Below are positions 1 to 5,556 of a stretch of 5,556 nucleotides of DNA, piece after piece. A model generated the notes under the pieces. The model saw only the letters and a list, made by a program, of their open reading frames with translations, was not told where the DNA came from and did not search any database. This DNA comes from Clostridiales bacterium. GTDB taxonomy: Bacteria; Bacillota; Clostridia; Oscillospirales; Oscillospiraceae. How positions within the stretch are numbered: position 1 is the stretch's first letter; every line of letters begins with the position of its first letter. Position numbers and translations under genes: made by a program. Location of the stretch: positions 1 to 5,556 of the forward strand of contig JAJQHP010000031.1 in assembly GCA_021199695.1 (NCBI GenBank). The letters run 5' to 3'.

Positions 1-2371
1 CCGGCACCGGAACGTCGCCGCCCTCGGCAAAGAGGGACAGGCCGTCGGAATCCTCCCCCTCCGGGTAGGCCCGCATGGAGATGGCCTTGGTGTCGTTAAA
101 GAACGCCTCCACCAGCGACCGGTCCAGATAGATCTCCATGGTCAGTCTGCCGTCCTCCAGCTCCAGCGCGCCGGAGACAAAGCCGGTGGTGGACCCGTCG
201 CCCCGGTTGGCCGTCTCCCCGTGGATGGTGCTGTCGCCGGTAGAATAGTAGAAGTCGGTCACATCCCGGCCGTCCTCGCTCTCCAGCAGGTCGATGCCGA
301 ACTTCTCCGCCTGGATATCGGTGAAGGTCACACGGATATAGAGCATATCGCCGTTGATCTCCTGGAGCAGGGCGTTGGCCTCCTCTGCCGTCAGGTCGGT
401 CTCGTCGATGAGCACCTCCGTCTCCAGGTCGTGGAGGGCGTCGGTGGGGGAAACCTTCAGGTCGGAGCCGTCGTCGTTGAGCCAGATCTGGCGGGCCAGT
501 CCCACGTTATGGGCCCAGCCTGCGGCCCCCTGCTCTGCCACCGAGCGCTGATCCTGCATGATGGAAAACAGGTAGGTCTCCCCGGTCTCGGCGTCCACAT
601 AGGCGCTGGGGCCGGTGAACACGTTGTCGCCGTAGTCCAGGATGGCCGGGCCGTCGGCATAGGCCTCGTCCGGGGTGAAGGTGCCGGTCTCGTAGTCAAA
701 GGTGCCGATGAAATAGTACACCTTGTTGTCCGCAGAGGACGCAGGCGCGGGAGAGATGATAAACACGTCCTTGGTCACGGTGCCGTCCTCGTTGGACAGG
801 GTGAGCAGGATGGGCAGCTCCCAGCTGGTGCCGTAGGTCATGCTCTGGTTTTCCATCTCATAGATGGGGCCGATATACTGCCAGTCCATGTCGATGGCGC
901 CGTCCGACAGCAGCTCCAGCGTCTCCGTCTTGTAGAGCAGGGCGCTGCCGCCGTTGGAGGTGCTGCTGCCGGAGCAGATGAGCATATACCATGCGCCCTC
1001 ATGCTCCCAGACATAGGGGTCCCGGAACTCGCCGGCCCGGCCCTGGCCCTCCTCCTGCACCACGGCCAGCTCGTCATAGATGACCCACTCCACCAGGTCC
1101 GGGTCGGACAGGTCGGCGGGATAGGCCACGCCGATGTTCTGGTTGGAGATCAGGCCGTCGGTGGCATAGGCGTCGTTGCCCGCCGTGAAGAACAACAGGG
1201 GCACGCCGTTGATGTCATAGGCCGCATTGCCCGACCACACGCCGTCCGGCACCACGGAATCCTCTGTGGGAACGATGGCCTCCTCCACCGGGGTCCAGTT
1301 CACCATGTCGTCGCTGACCAGGTGGCCCCAGCAGATGTTGCGCCAGTAGGTGCCGCTCATGTTCTGCTGGAAGAACAGGTGATACTTGCCGTTATAATAG
1401 ACCGGGGAATGGGGTTCGTTCATCCAGTACTGATAGGGGCCGCCGTGGTACTGGGGCTTATACTCGTCCTCGGTGAGGATGTTTTGCAGCCAGATGGCGT
1501 CGAAGTCGATCTCCGGCACGGTGACGGCTCCATAGGCCTCGGCCACCGTCTCGGCGGAGAGGGCCTCATTGTACAGCTTCAGCTCGTCCATCAGGCCGCT
1601 GCACATATTGATGTAGCCCACGCCCAGGCGGGAGGCCTCGCAGCTGCGGCCCACCAGCAGCTGCTGATTGGCCGGGGCGATGGCGCTGCCCTGGGCGATC
1701 TCCATGCTGCCCACGCACGCGCCGTTGAGATACAGGCTCATCTGGCCGTTCTCCCCGTCGAATACCGCCGTGACGCAGTTCCACTCATACTTCTCCAGGT
1801 TGGCGTCTCCCCATAGGGTCAGCCACTCCTCCCCGGTGCCCACCTCGAAGCAGAGCTTGCCGTACCGCTGATAGCCCAGCTGGAAGCCCGTGCAGCTGTC
1901 CTTGGAGCACTGGGAGACGATGCCCGTCAGCGCCTGGGTGCCGTTCTCCTCGGCGTAGGGGTCGTCCCACTCGAAGGTGCGGGGGGCAAACCACACGCTG
2001 ACGGAAAAGACAGACCCCTCCACCTGGATGTCGTTCTTGCTGTAGGAGATGCAGGTGGAGTTGCCGTCAAACAGCAGGGAGCCGCCGGAGACGCCGTCCG
2101 TCCGCCACTGGGGGTCCTGGCTGTCCATGTAGAGGGCGTTGGTGTAGGTATAGCTCAGCTCCCCCTCCGGCAGGTTGCCGCTGGCGTCGGTGATCGCCGT
2201 CCCCGTCCCCTCGTCAAAGGGGAGGTAGAGCAGCAGGTTTTCCTCCGCCTGAACGGTGCTGTCCCCGGACTGGTCTCCCCCGCTCTCCCCGGTCTCCCCG
2301 CTGCAGCCGCTCATGGCGGTCACAAACAGGAAGCAGGCCAGCAGGCAGAGGGTCCAAACTCTCTTTTTCAT
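1..2371 (-). CDS. Exported LamG-GH32 lipoprotein, putative fructan hydrolase (3' end beyond window)
   Basis: My own minus-strand translation is open for 790 codons from the ATG at 2371-2369 to the window edge, with no stop or frameshift. Residues 1-23 form a lipoprotein signal: a KKR n-region, a hydrophobic core and a lipobox ending S-G-C, with Cys23 as the predicted lipidated residue. A Gly/Ser/Asp-rich linker follows (24-44). Residues about 45-277 look like a LamG/concanavalin-type jellyroll (LLLYLPFDEG near the start, LMDELKLYNEALS near the end). Residues about 300-635 form a GH32 beta-propeller and about 640-790 the GH32 C-terminal sandwich (DRSLVEAFFND at 750-760). FRDP (449-452) is intact, but the nucleophile motif reads WMNEPHS (316-322) and the acid/base motif WELP (517-520). 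The expected role is cell-surface hydrolysis of inulin, levan or oligofructose; linkage preference and exo/endo mode cannot be read from the sequence. It starts 14 bp after the kinase gene. Probably only a few residues are missing unless another domain follows. Confidence 0.88.
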   Translation of the reverse strand, partial: MKKRVWTLCLLACFLFVTAMSGCSGETGESGGDQSGDSTVQAEENLLLYLPFDEGTGTAITDASGNLPEGELSYTYTNALYMDSQDPQWRTDGVSGGSLLFDGNSTCISYSKNDIQVEGSVFSVSVWFAPRTFEWDDPYAEENGTQALTGIVSQCSKDSCTGFQLGYQRYGKLCFEVGTGEEWLTLWGDANLEKYEWNCVTAVFDGENGQMSLYLNGACVGSMEIAQGSAIAPANQQLLVGRSCEASRLGVGYINMCSGLMDELKLYNEALSAETVAEAYGAVTVPEIDFDAIWLQNILTEDEYKPQYHGGPYQYWMNEPHSPVYYNGKYHLFFQQNMSGTYWRNICWGHLVSDDMVNWTPVEEAIVPTEDSVVPDGVWSGNAAYDINGVPLLFFTAGNDAYATDGLISNQNIGVAYPADLSDPDLVEWVIYDELAVVQEEGQGRAGEFRDPYVWEHEGAWYMLICSGSSTSNGGSALLYKTETLELLSDGAIDMDWQYIGPIYEMENQSMTYGTSWELPILLTLSNEDGTVTKDVFIISPAPASSADNKVYYFIGTFDYETGTFTPDEAYADGPAILDYGDNVFTGPSAYVDAETGETYLFSIMQDQRSVAEQGAAGWAHNVGLARQIWLNDDGSDLKVSPTDALHDLETEVLIDETDLTAEEANALLQEINGDMLYIRVTFTDIQAEKFGIDLLESEDGRDVTDFYYSTGDSTIHGETANRGDGSTTGFVSGALELEDGRLTMEIYLDRSLVEAFFNDTKAISMRAYPEGEDSDGLSLFAEGGDVPVP

Positions 2372-2380
2372 CACAACATT

Positions 2381-2387
2381 CCTCCTC
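2381..2387 (-). promoter_or_regulatory. Shine-Dalgarno site of the LamG-GH32 gene, overlapping the kinase stop codon
   Basis: On the minus strand GAGGAGG lies 9 nt before the ATG at 2371 and is fused to the TGA stop of the kinase (TGAGGAGG). It fixes the lipoprotein start. An earlier ATG at 2379 is followed by TTG TGA and cannot be the start. The arrangement suggests that ribosomes finishing the kinase could reinitiate on this gene. Confidence 0.85.
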
Positions 2388-3342
2388 ACAATCCGGCTAA
2401 TTGTAGTACCGCCTCTATAGGCTGTACGCTGGAGATACCGCCGTAGCTCTGGGTGGACAGACTGGCGGCGCAGCAGGCAAACCGGGTGGCGTCCCGCAGC
2501 TCTCCGTCGGTGAGCTCCTCCAGAGGCTTGTGCATCGACAGCAGACGGCTGAGGACGCTGCCGCCGAAGATGTCCCCGGCCCCGGTGGTGTCCCGCACCT
2601 GGATGCCGGAGGGGGTGTCCACCCGTCCCTGGCATCCGTTGCCGCTGTAGAGACAGCCCTCCGGCCCCAGGGTGATAAAGGCCACAGCCACACCGAACTC
2701 CCGGTGAAGCCGCTCCGCCGCCTCCTCCGGAGTGCATCCCCAGAGAAACGCCGTCTCCTCGTCGCTGATTTTCACGATGTCCGCCTGATGCAGCCCCCAG
2801 AGAATCTGCGCTCTCGCCTCCTCCAGGTCGGCCCACAGGGGCTTGCGGAGGTTGGGGTCAAAGGAGATGAGCTTGCCCCGGGCTTTGGCATAGGCCACCG
2901 CCTTCTGGGTGGCGGTGCGCACCGGCTCATCGGTGAGACTGAGGGTCCCGAAGTGGAAATCCCGGCAGTCATCGATGAGGGACAGGTCCAACTCCTCAAA
3001 CCGGAGGCAGGTGTCCGCTCCCGGCTTCCGGGCGAAGCTGAAATGCCGGTTGCCCGTCCGGTCAAAGGTGACAAAGGCCAGGGTGGTGAACACCGAGTCG
3101 TCCACCCGGATGCCCTTCGTCTCGATTCCGGCATCGTCCAGCGTGCCCAGCAGCAGATGGCCGAAGGCGTCGTCTCCCACCTTGCCCAGCATGGCGGTCT
3201 TACAGCCGTAGGCGTTGAGGGCGGCCAGCAGGTTGCCCGGCGCGCCGCCTGGGTTGGCGGCCATGGTGGGATAGCCCGCCCCGTCCGTGCTCTTGCAGGC
3301 GAAGTCGATGAGCAGCTCCCCCAGCGCGGTCACATCATACAT
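2386..3342 (-). CDS. scrK: PfkB-family fructokinase
   Basis: This complete 318-residue protein is of normal length for a ribokinase/PfkB sugar kinase. It is expected to phosphorylate free fructose with ATP to fructose 6-phosphate in the cytoplasm. Visible family motifs are the N-terminal substrate region with GELLIDF (8-14), the first PfkB signature region with GGAPGN (32-37) and GKVGDDAFG (53-61), FDPNLR (161-166), KISDEE (191-196), and the second signature DTTGAGD (251-257), where Asp257 is the catalytic base. The GGAPGN motif and the neighbouring beta-fructosidases favour fructose as substrate, but another PfkB ketose or sugar-acid kinase cannot be excluded. The ATG at 3342 lies 8 bp inside the end of the GH32 gene and has its own AAGGGGAG site 7 nt upstream, so the two are translationally linked. 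The symbol is given by analogy with sucrose-operon kinases. Confidence 0.93.
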   Translation of the reverse strand: MYDVTALGELLIDFACKSTDGAGYPTMAANPGGAPGNLLAALNAYGCKTAMLGKVGDDAFGHLLLGTLDDAGIETKGIRVDDSVFTTLAFVTFDRTGNRHFSFARKPGADTCLRFEELDLSLIDDCRDFHFGTLSLTDEPVRTATQKAVAYAKARGKLISFDPNLRKPLWADLEEARAQILWGLHQADIVKISDEETAFLWGCTPEEAAERLHREFGVAVAFITLGPEGCLYSGNGCQGRVDTPSGIQVRDTTGAGDIFGGSVLSRLLSMHKPLEELTDGELRDATRFACCAASLSTQSYGGISSVQPIEAVLQLAGL

Positions 3343-4840
3343 ACTCGCTCTCCCCTTTCCCGGTCAGCAGGTCGTATTTCTCCACCTCGATCATGACCTG
3401 GCCCTGGCACTCAAAGCTGATGCCGTCGGCGGTCAGAGGGGTGTAGATGGTGGTGCTCAGAGCCTGTTCCCCGTCGTTGACGAACAGCTCGATGCTGAAG
3501 CGGTCCAGGATCACCCGGAGCTTCAGCGCCCCGCCCTGGTTGCGCACCAGGCATTTCCGCTCGTGGACCAGGTCCCGGCAGGAGCCGGAGTTGCTCCGGT
3601 CGATGCGGAGGATGGAGGTGCGGGGCTTGTACGTAATCATGGTGTAGTGTTGGCTGCCCTTGGCCACCCGCAGCTTAAAGCACTGGTACACGTCCCCGGC
3701 GATGGGCTGGAGGGACACCGTCATGTCCAGCATTCTGCCGTACACCCCCCGGAGGGTGGCCTCCTCGCAGACGATGCCCTGGTGCCAGACCCGGCGGCCC
3801 CGGAGCTGCTCCAGCTCCCGGATGGGGTTTTGGATGAGCCGCCCGTTGCGGATGCTCAGCTCTCTGGGCAGAGCCATCTGGCCGAACCAGCGCTGGTCCC
3901 GGTTGGGCAGGGCGCAGGCGTCCCAGTTCTGCATCCAGGCCACCATGATCCGCCGCCCGTCCGGGCTCTCGATGGTCTGGGTGGCGTAGAAGTCGATGCC
4001 GTAGTCGATGGATTGCAGCCGCTCCCGCTCGAAGTGGCCGCTCTCCCGGTCATAGCTGCCGATGATGCAGAGGGTGCCGTTGCCGTTGTGGAACTCCAGG
4101 CCGCTGACGCTCATGTCCTGGGGGCTGGTGAGCACCACCCATTTCCCGTCCAGGGGGAAGAAGTCCGGACACTCCCACATCTTGCCGAACTCGTTGTAGC
4201 ACTGGTCAATGATGGTGTCAAAATGCCAGTGAAGGGCGTCCTCCGACCGGTACAGCAGCAGGGAGCCGCTGCCGTCGGCGGGGCGGTTGCCCACCACGCA
4301 GGCATAGCTGCCGTCCTTCTCCTGCCAGATCTTCGGGTCCCGGAAGTCGAAGGGACTGCCCCCGGCGGGGAGGTCGCTCTCGTCCAGCACCGGGTTCACG
4401 TCCAGCTTTTCGTAGTTCAGTCCGTCTCCCACAGCCACGCACTGGGTCTGGATGTCCTGGCGCACCCCGTCCTCCCGGCAGCGGCGCTGGACCCCGGTGT
4501 AGAGCAGCAGCTGGCGGCCGTCGGGCAGCTCCACTGCGCTGCCGGAGAAGCACCCGCCGTCGTCATAGGGCTGGTCCGGGGCCAGAGCACAGGGCTGATA
4601 GGTCCACCGGAGCAGATCGGGGCTGGTGGCGTGGCCCCAGTGCATAGGGCCCCAGTTGGTGCTGTAGGGATGGTACTGATAGAACAGATGGTACTGCCCC
4701 TTGTAGTAGGAAAAGCCGTTTGGATCGTTCATCCAGCCGATACAGGGGCTGAGATGAAAGGCCGGGCGATCGGTGCAGGGAATAAACGGGGCATACTGCG
4801 CCTCATACTCCCGGGCCTTTTGCAGTTTTTCGCTTGTCAT
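3335..4840 (-). CDS. Cytoplasmic GH32 beta-fructofuranosidase (ScrB/SacA-like)
   Basis: This complete 501-residue protein has no signal peptide or membrane segment, so it is predicted cytoplasmic. It is expected to cleave terminal beta-fructosyl bonds of sucrose or short fructo-oligosaccharides by the retaining GH32 mechanism. All hallmark motifs are present: WMNDPNG (36-42, nucleophile Asp39), FSGSA (98-102), FRDP (166-169, transition-state Asp168) and WECPDFF (222-228, acid/base Glu223). The five-blade propeller spans roughly 28-335 and the C-terminal beta-sandwich follows, with LDRFSIELFVNDG at 445-457. Length is normal for the family. The ATG at 4840 follows a GGAGGT site with 8-nt spacing. 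Homologues are often annotated sucrose-6-phosphate hydrolase, but here the upstream neighbour is an ABC binding protein, a fructokinase follows and no PTS gene is seen. Unphosphorylated substrates are therefore more likely, which is inference from context. Confidence 0.95.
   Translation of the reverse strand: MTSEKLQKAREYEAQYAPFIPCTDRPAFHLSPCIGWMNDPNGFSYYKGQYHLFYQYHPYSTNWGPMHWGHATSPDLLRWTYQPCALAPDQPYDDGGCFSGSAVELPDGRQLLLYTGVQRRCREDGVRQDIQTQCVAVGDGLNYEKLDVNPVLDESDLPAGGSPFDFRDPKIWQEKDGSYACVVGNRPADGSGSLLLYRSEDALHWHFDTIIDQCYNEFGKMWECPDFFPLDGKWVVLTSPQDMSVSGLEFHNGNGTLCIIGSYDRESGHFERERLQSIDYGIDFYATQTIESPDGRRIMVAWMQNWDACALPNRDQRWFGQMALPRELSIRNGRLIQNPIRELEQLRGRRVWHQGIVCEEATLRGVYGRMLDMTVSLQPIAGDVYQCFKLRVAKGSQHYTMITYKPRTSILRIDRSNSGSCRDLVHERKCLVRNQGGALKLRVILDRFSIELFVNDGEQALSTTIYTPLTADGISFECQGQVMIEVEKYDLLTGKGESEYV
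3350..3357 (-). promoter_or_regulatory. Shine-Dalgarno site of the fructokinase gene
   Basis: AAGGGGAG on the minus strand lies 7 nt before the ATG at 3342, inside the last codons of the upstream GH32 gene. It supports the overlapping start over later in-frame starts. Confidence 0.75.
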
Positions 4841-4848
4841 AGTGAGTA

Positions 4849-4854
4849 ACCTCC
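4849..4854 (-). promoter_or_regulatory. Shine-Dalgarno site of the cytoplasmic GH32 gene
   Basis: GGAGGT on the minus strand lies 8 nt before the ATG at 4840, a strong match that fixes this start. Confidence 0.85.
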
Positions 4855-4873
4855 AGACGGTTGATGTTGCTCA

Positions 4874-4910
4874 TGGTCAAAACAGCGGAACGCTTCCGCT
4901 GCTTTGACCA
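4874..4910 (-). promoter_or_regulatory. Long intercistronic stem-loop (17-bp arms, 3-nt loop)
   Basis: The arms 4874-4890 and 4894-4910 are inverted repeats around a 3-base loop. Sixteen of 17 positions are Watson-Crick pairs. The remaining pair (4882/4902) is G·U in the minus-strand transcript but A/C in the opposite strand, so the structure is fully paired only as RNA from the operon strand. It ends 33 nt before the GH32 start codon, and no U-tract follows it, so it does not look like an intrinsic terminator. Likely roles are an RNA processing or mRNA-protecting hairpin between the binding-protein gene and the enzyme genes, or alternatively a palindromic operator. The structure is certain; its function is inferred. 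Confidence 0.7.
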
Positions 4911-4912
4911 CG

Positions 4913-4937
4913 GCCGGGCGAACAGGGTTCGCCCGGC
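4913..4937 (-). promoter_or_regulatory. Second GC-rich intercistronic stem-loop
   Basis: The arms 4913-4922 and 4928-4937 form a perfect 10-bp GC-rich inverted repeat. An additional 4923/4927 pair would leave a 3-base loop. It is separated by only 2 bp from the longer stem-loop at 4874-4910 and is transcribed before it. No U-run follows on the minus strand. Both hairpins have a GAA/TTC apex. Together they would be a strong barrier to 3'-exonucleases at the end of the binding-protein message, but no function is demonstrated. Confidence 0.65.
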
Positions 4938-4942
4938 TGGGT

Positions 4943-4969
4943 CTTGGGGAAATCACTTGGGGGAAATCA
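4943..4969. repeat. Tandem direct repeat, 13 + 14 bp
   Basis: CTTGGGGAAATCA (4943-4955) is followed immediately by CTTGGGGGAAATCA (4956-4969). The two copies differ only by one extra G in the G-run. The repeat sits 12 bp downstream of the binding-protein stop codon and just before the stem-loops in transcription order. It could be a simple tandem duplication or a paired protein-binding site; the sequence does not decide. Confidence 0.75.
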
Positions 4970-4981
4970 TGCAGAGACAGC

Positions 4982-5556
4982 TTACTCCTGTGCAGCGTAA
5001 CGGGCGTAGGCGTCGGAGTAGACCTGGAGCAGCTCGTTCATGCCGCAGTTGTTGACCAGCATCTCCTTATAGGCCTCCCACTCCTCGTCGGTGGGGCCGC
5101 CGTTCTTGATCCACAGGCCCTCCTGCTCGGCCACGGCGCTCTCGAAGTCAGCCTTGTAGCGGTCGATGACGTCCAGCTCCTCCTGGGTGTAGACGCAGTC
5201 CACAGGGAAGACGGAGGTGTCGGTAACGTAGGGCATCCAGTACTCATACAGGTCGGTGAGCCGCTCGATGGCCCGGTCCTCCATGTAGAAGTACTCGTCA
5301 TAGTAGCTGCTGAGGATCAGCTTGGGGCCGTAGACCTCGTACTGGCCCTTCACCTCACCGGCGGACTTGCCGTAGAGCTCCTGGGCCTCCTCGTCGGTGA
5401 TGGACAGCCACTTGCCGGTCTCGTCCTGCTCGGTGAAGTAGACGCCGATGGGGCCGTACTGGAGCTGCATGACGTTCTCACCGGCATACCACTGGTCGAA
5501 GAACTTGAGCAGGTTGGCGGGGCTCTCGCAGGCGGAGGTGATGCTCAGGTTGCCGC
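4982..5556 (-). CDS. ABC-transporter extracellular sugar-binding protein, C-terminal part (5' end beyond window)
   Basis: The reading frame is open from the window edge (first full codon at 5554) to the TAA at 4982-4984, giving the last 190 residues. The partial protein is acidic and rich in Tyr, Trp and Glu. The pattern SPANLLKFFDQWYAGENVMQLQYGPIGVYF, with a short loop then DETGKWLSIT, matches the C-terminal lobe of family 1 solute-binding proteins of the LplA/YtcQ-like Firmicutes type. So does the tail, where EEWEAYKEML precedes GMNELLQVYSDAYARY. Such proteins are exported lipoproteins that deliver oligosaccharides to LplB/YtcP-like permeases; the signal peptide and permeases would lie beyond the window. 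The neighbouring GH32 and fructokinase genes suggest sucrose, fructo-oligosaccharide or fructan fragments as ligand. No ligand-specific residue can be read here. The in-frame ATG at 5470 is internal, since homologous sequence continues upstream of it. Confidence 0.85.
   Translation of the reverse strand, partial: GNLSITSACESPANLLKFFDQWYAGENVMQLQYGPIGVYFTEQDETGKWLSITDEEAQELYGKSAGEVKGQYEVYGPKLILSSYYDEYFYMEDRAIERLTDLYEYWMPYVTDTSVFPVDCVYTQEELDVIDRYKADFESAVAEQEGLWIKNGGPTDEEWEAYKEMLVNNCGMNELLQVYSDAYARYAAQE

Noticed and set aside
221..1816. 531-codon open frame on the plus strand
   Set aside because: It is antisense to the LamG-GH32 gene in the matching codon register. G/C-biased codons of the real gene avoid stops on the opposite strand. 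The translation is low-complexity (rich in V, G, A, H, L) with no recognisable domain.
1..2371. Possible frameshift or pseudogene in the LamG-GH32 gene
   Set aside because: I translated the whole stretch codon by codon and found no stop. The domains run in order from signal peptide to GH32 C-terminal sandwich in a single frame.
2530..3396. 288-codon open frame on the plus strand
   Set aside because: It is antisense to the fructokinase, whose PfkB signatures are unambiguous, and it runs across the boundary of two real genes.
3287..4849. 520-codon open frame on the plus strand
   Set aside because: It is antisense to the cytoplasmic GH32 gene, which carries all catalytic motifs. The plus-strand product is repetitive V/A/L/P/H sequence without family features.
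4852..4880. Promoter with a TTGACC -35 box (4875-4880, minus strand) for the GH32 gene
   Set aside because: At 17-bp spacing the -10 position reads TCTGGA, which has no resemblance to TATAAT. The -35-like hexamer is part of the stem-loop arm.
4874..4937. Intrinsic transcription terminator
   Set aside because: The stems are strong, but neither is followed by a U-rich tract on the minus strand, nor on the plus strand.
4982..5470. A small 162-residue protein starting at the ATG at 5470
   Set aside because: The frame stays open to the window edge and the upstream residues continue the binding-protein pattern, so this ATG is an internal Met.

Overview
The window is one stretch of a single minus-strand gene cluster for using fructose-containing sugars (sucrose, fructo-oligosaccharides, or the fructans inulin and levan). 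Base composition is GC-rich with strong G/C preference at third codon positions. The Shine-Dalgarno sites are of the GGAGG type, one product is a lipoprotein and another resembles a Firmicutes-style sugar-ABC binding protein. Together these suggest a high-GC Clostridia member, perhaps of the gut Oscillospiraceae/Ruminococcaceae type. That placement is inference; there is no rRNA or other phylogenetic marker here.

In transcription order, from high to low coordinates: (1) 5556-4982 is the C-terminal 190 residues of an ABC-transporter extracellular solute-binding protein, whose start lies outside the window. (2) 4981-4841 is a 141-bp gap, the only intergenic space of note. It holds a tandem direct repeat and two strong stem-loops but no recognisable promoter or U-tract terminator. 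(3) 4840-3335 is a complete 501-residue cytoplasmic GH32 beta-fructosidase with all canonical catalytic motifs. (4) 3342-2386 is a complete 318-residue PfkB-type fructokinase that overlaps the GH32 gene by 8 bp. (5) 2371 to the window edge is a lipoprotein with an N-terminal LamG-like domain and a GH32 catalytic domain, open for 790 codons and cut by the edge close to the expected end of the GH32 fold.

The inferred pathway is as follows. The surface-anchored LamG-GH32 lipoprotein binds or trims fructan outside the cell. The binding protein and its permeases (not in the window) import the products. The cytoplasmic GH32 releases fructose, and the kinase makes fructose 6-phosphate for glycolysis. 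No PTS component is visible, so the cytoplasmic GH32 probably acts on unphosphorylated sugars.

The most unusual feature is in the lipoprotein's active site. The usual WMNDPNG nucleophile motif reads WMNEPHS, with Glu in place of the nucleophilic Asp, and the WECPD acid/base motif reads WELPI. The standard GH32 encoded two genes upstream keeps the canonical forms. I saw no mobile element, CRISPR array, tRNA or rRNA, and no wholly new system; the cluster is a recognisable fructan locus with an atypical exported enzyme and a structured intercistronic spacer.
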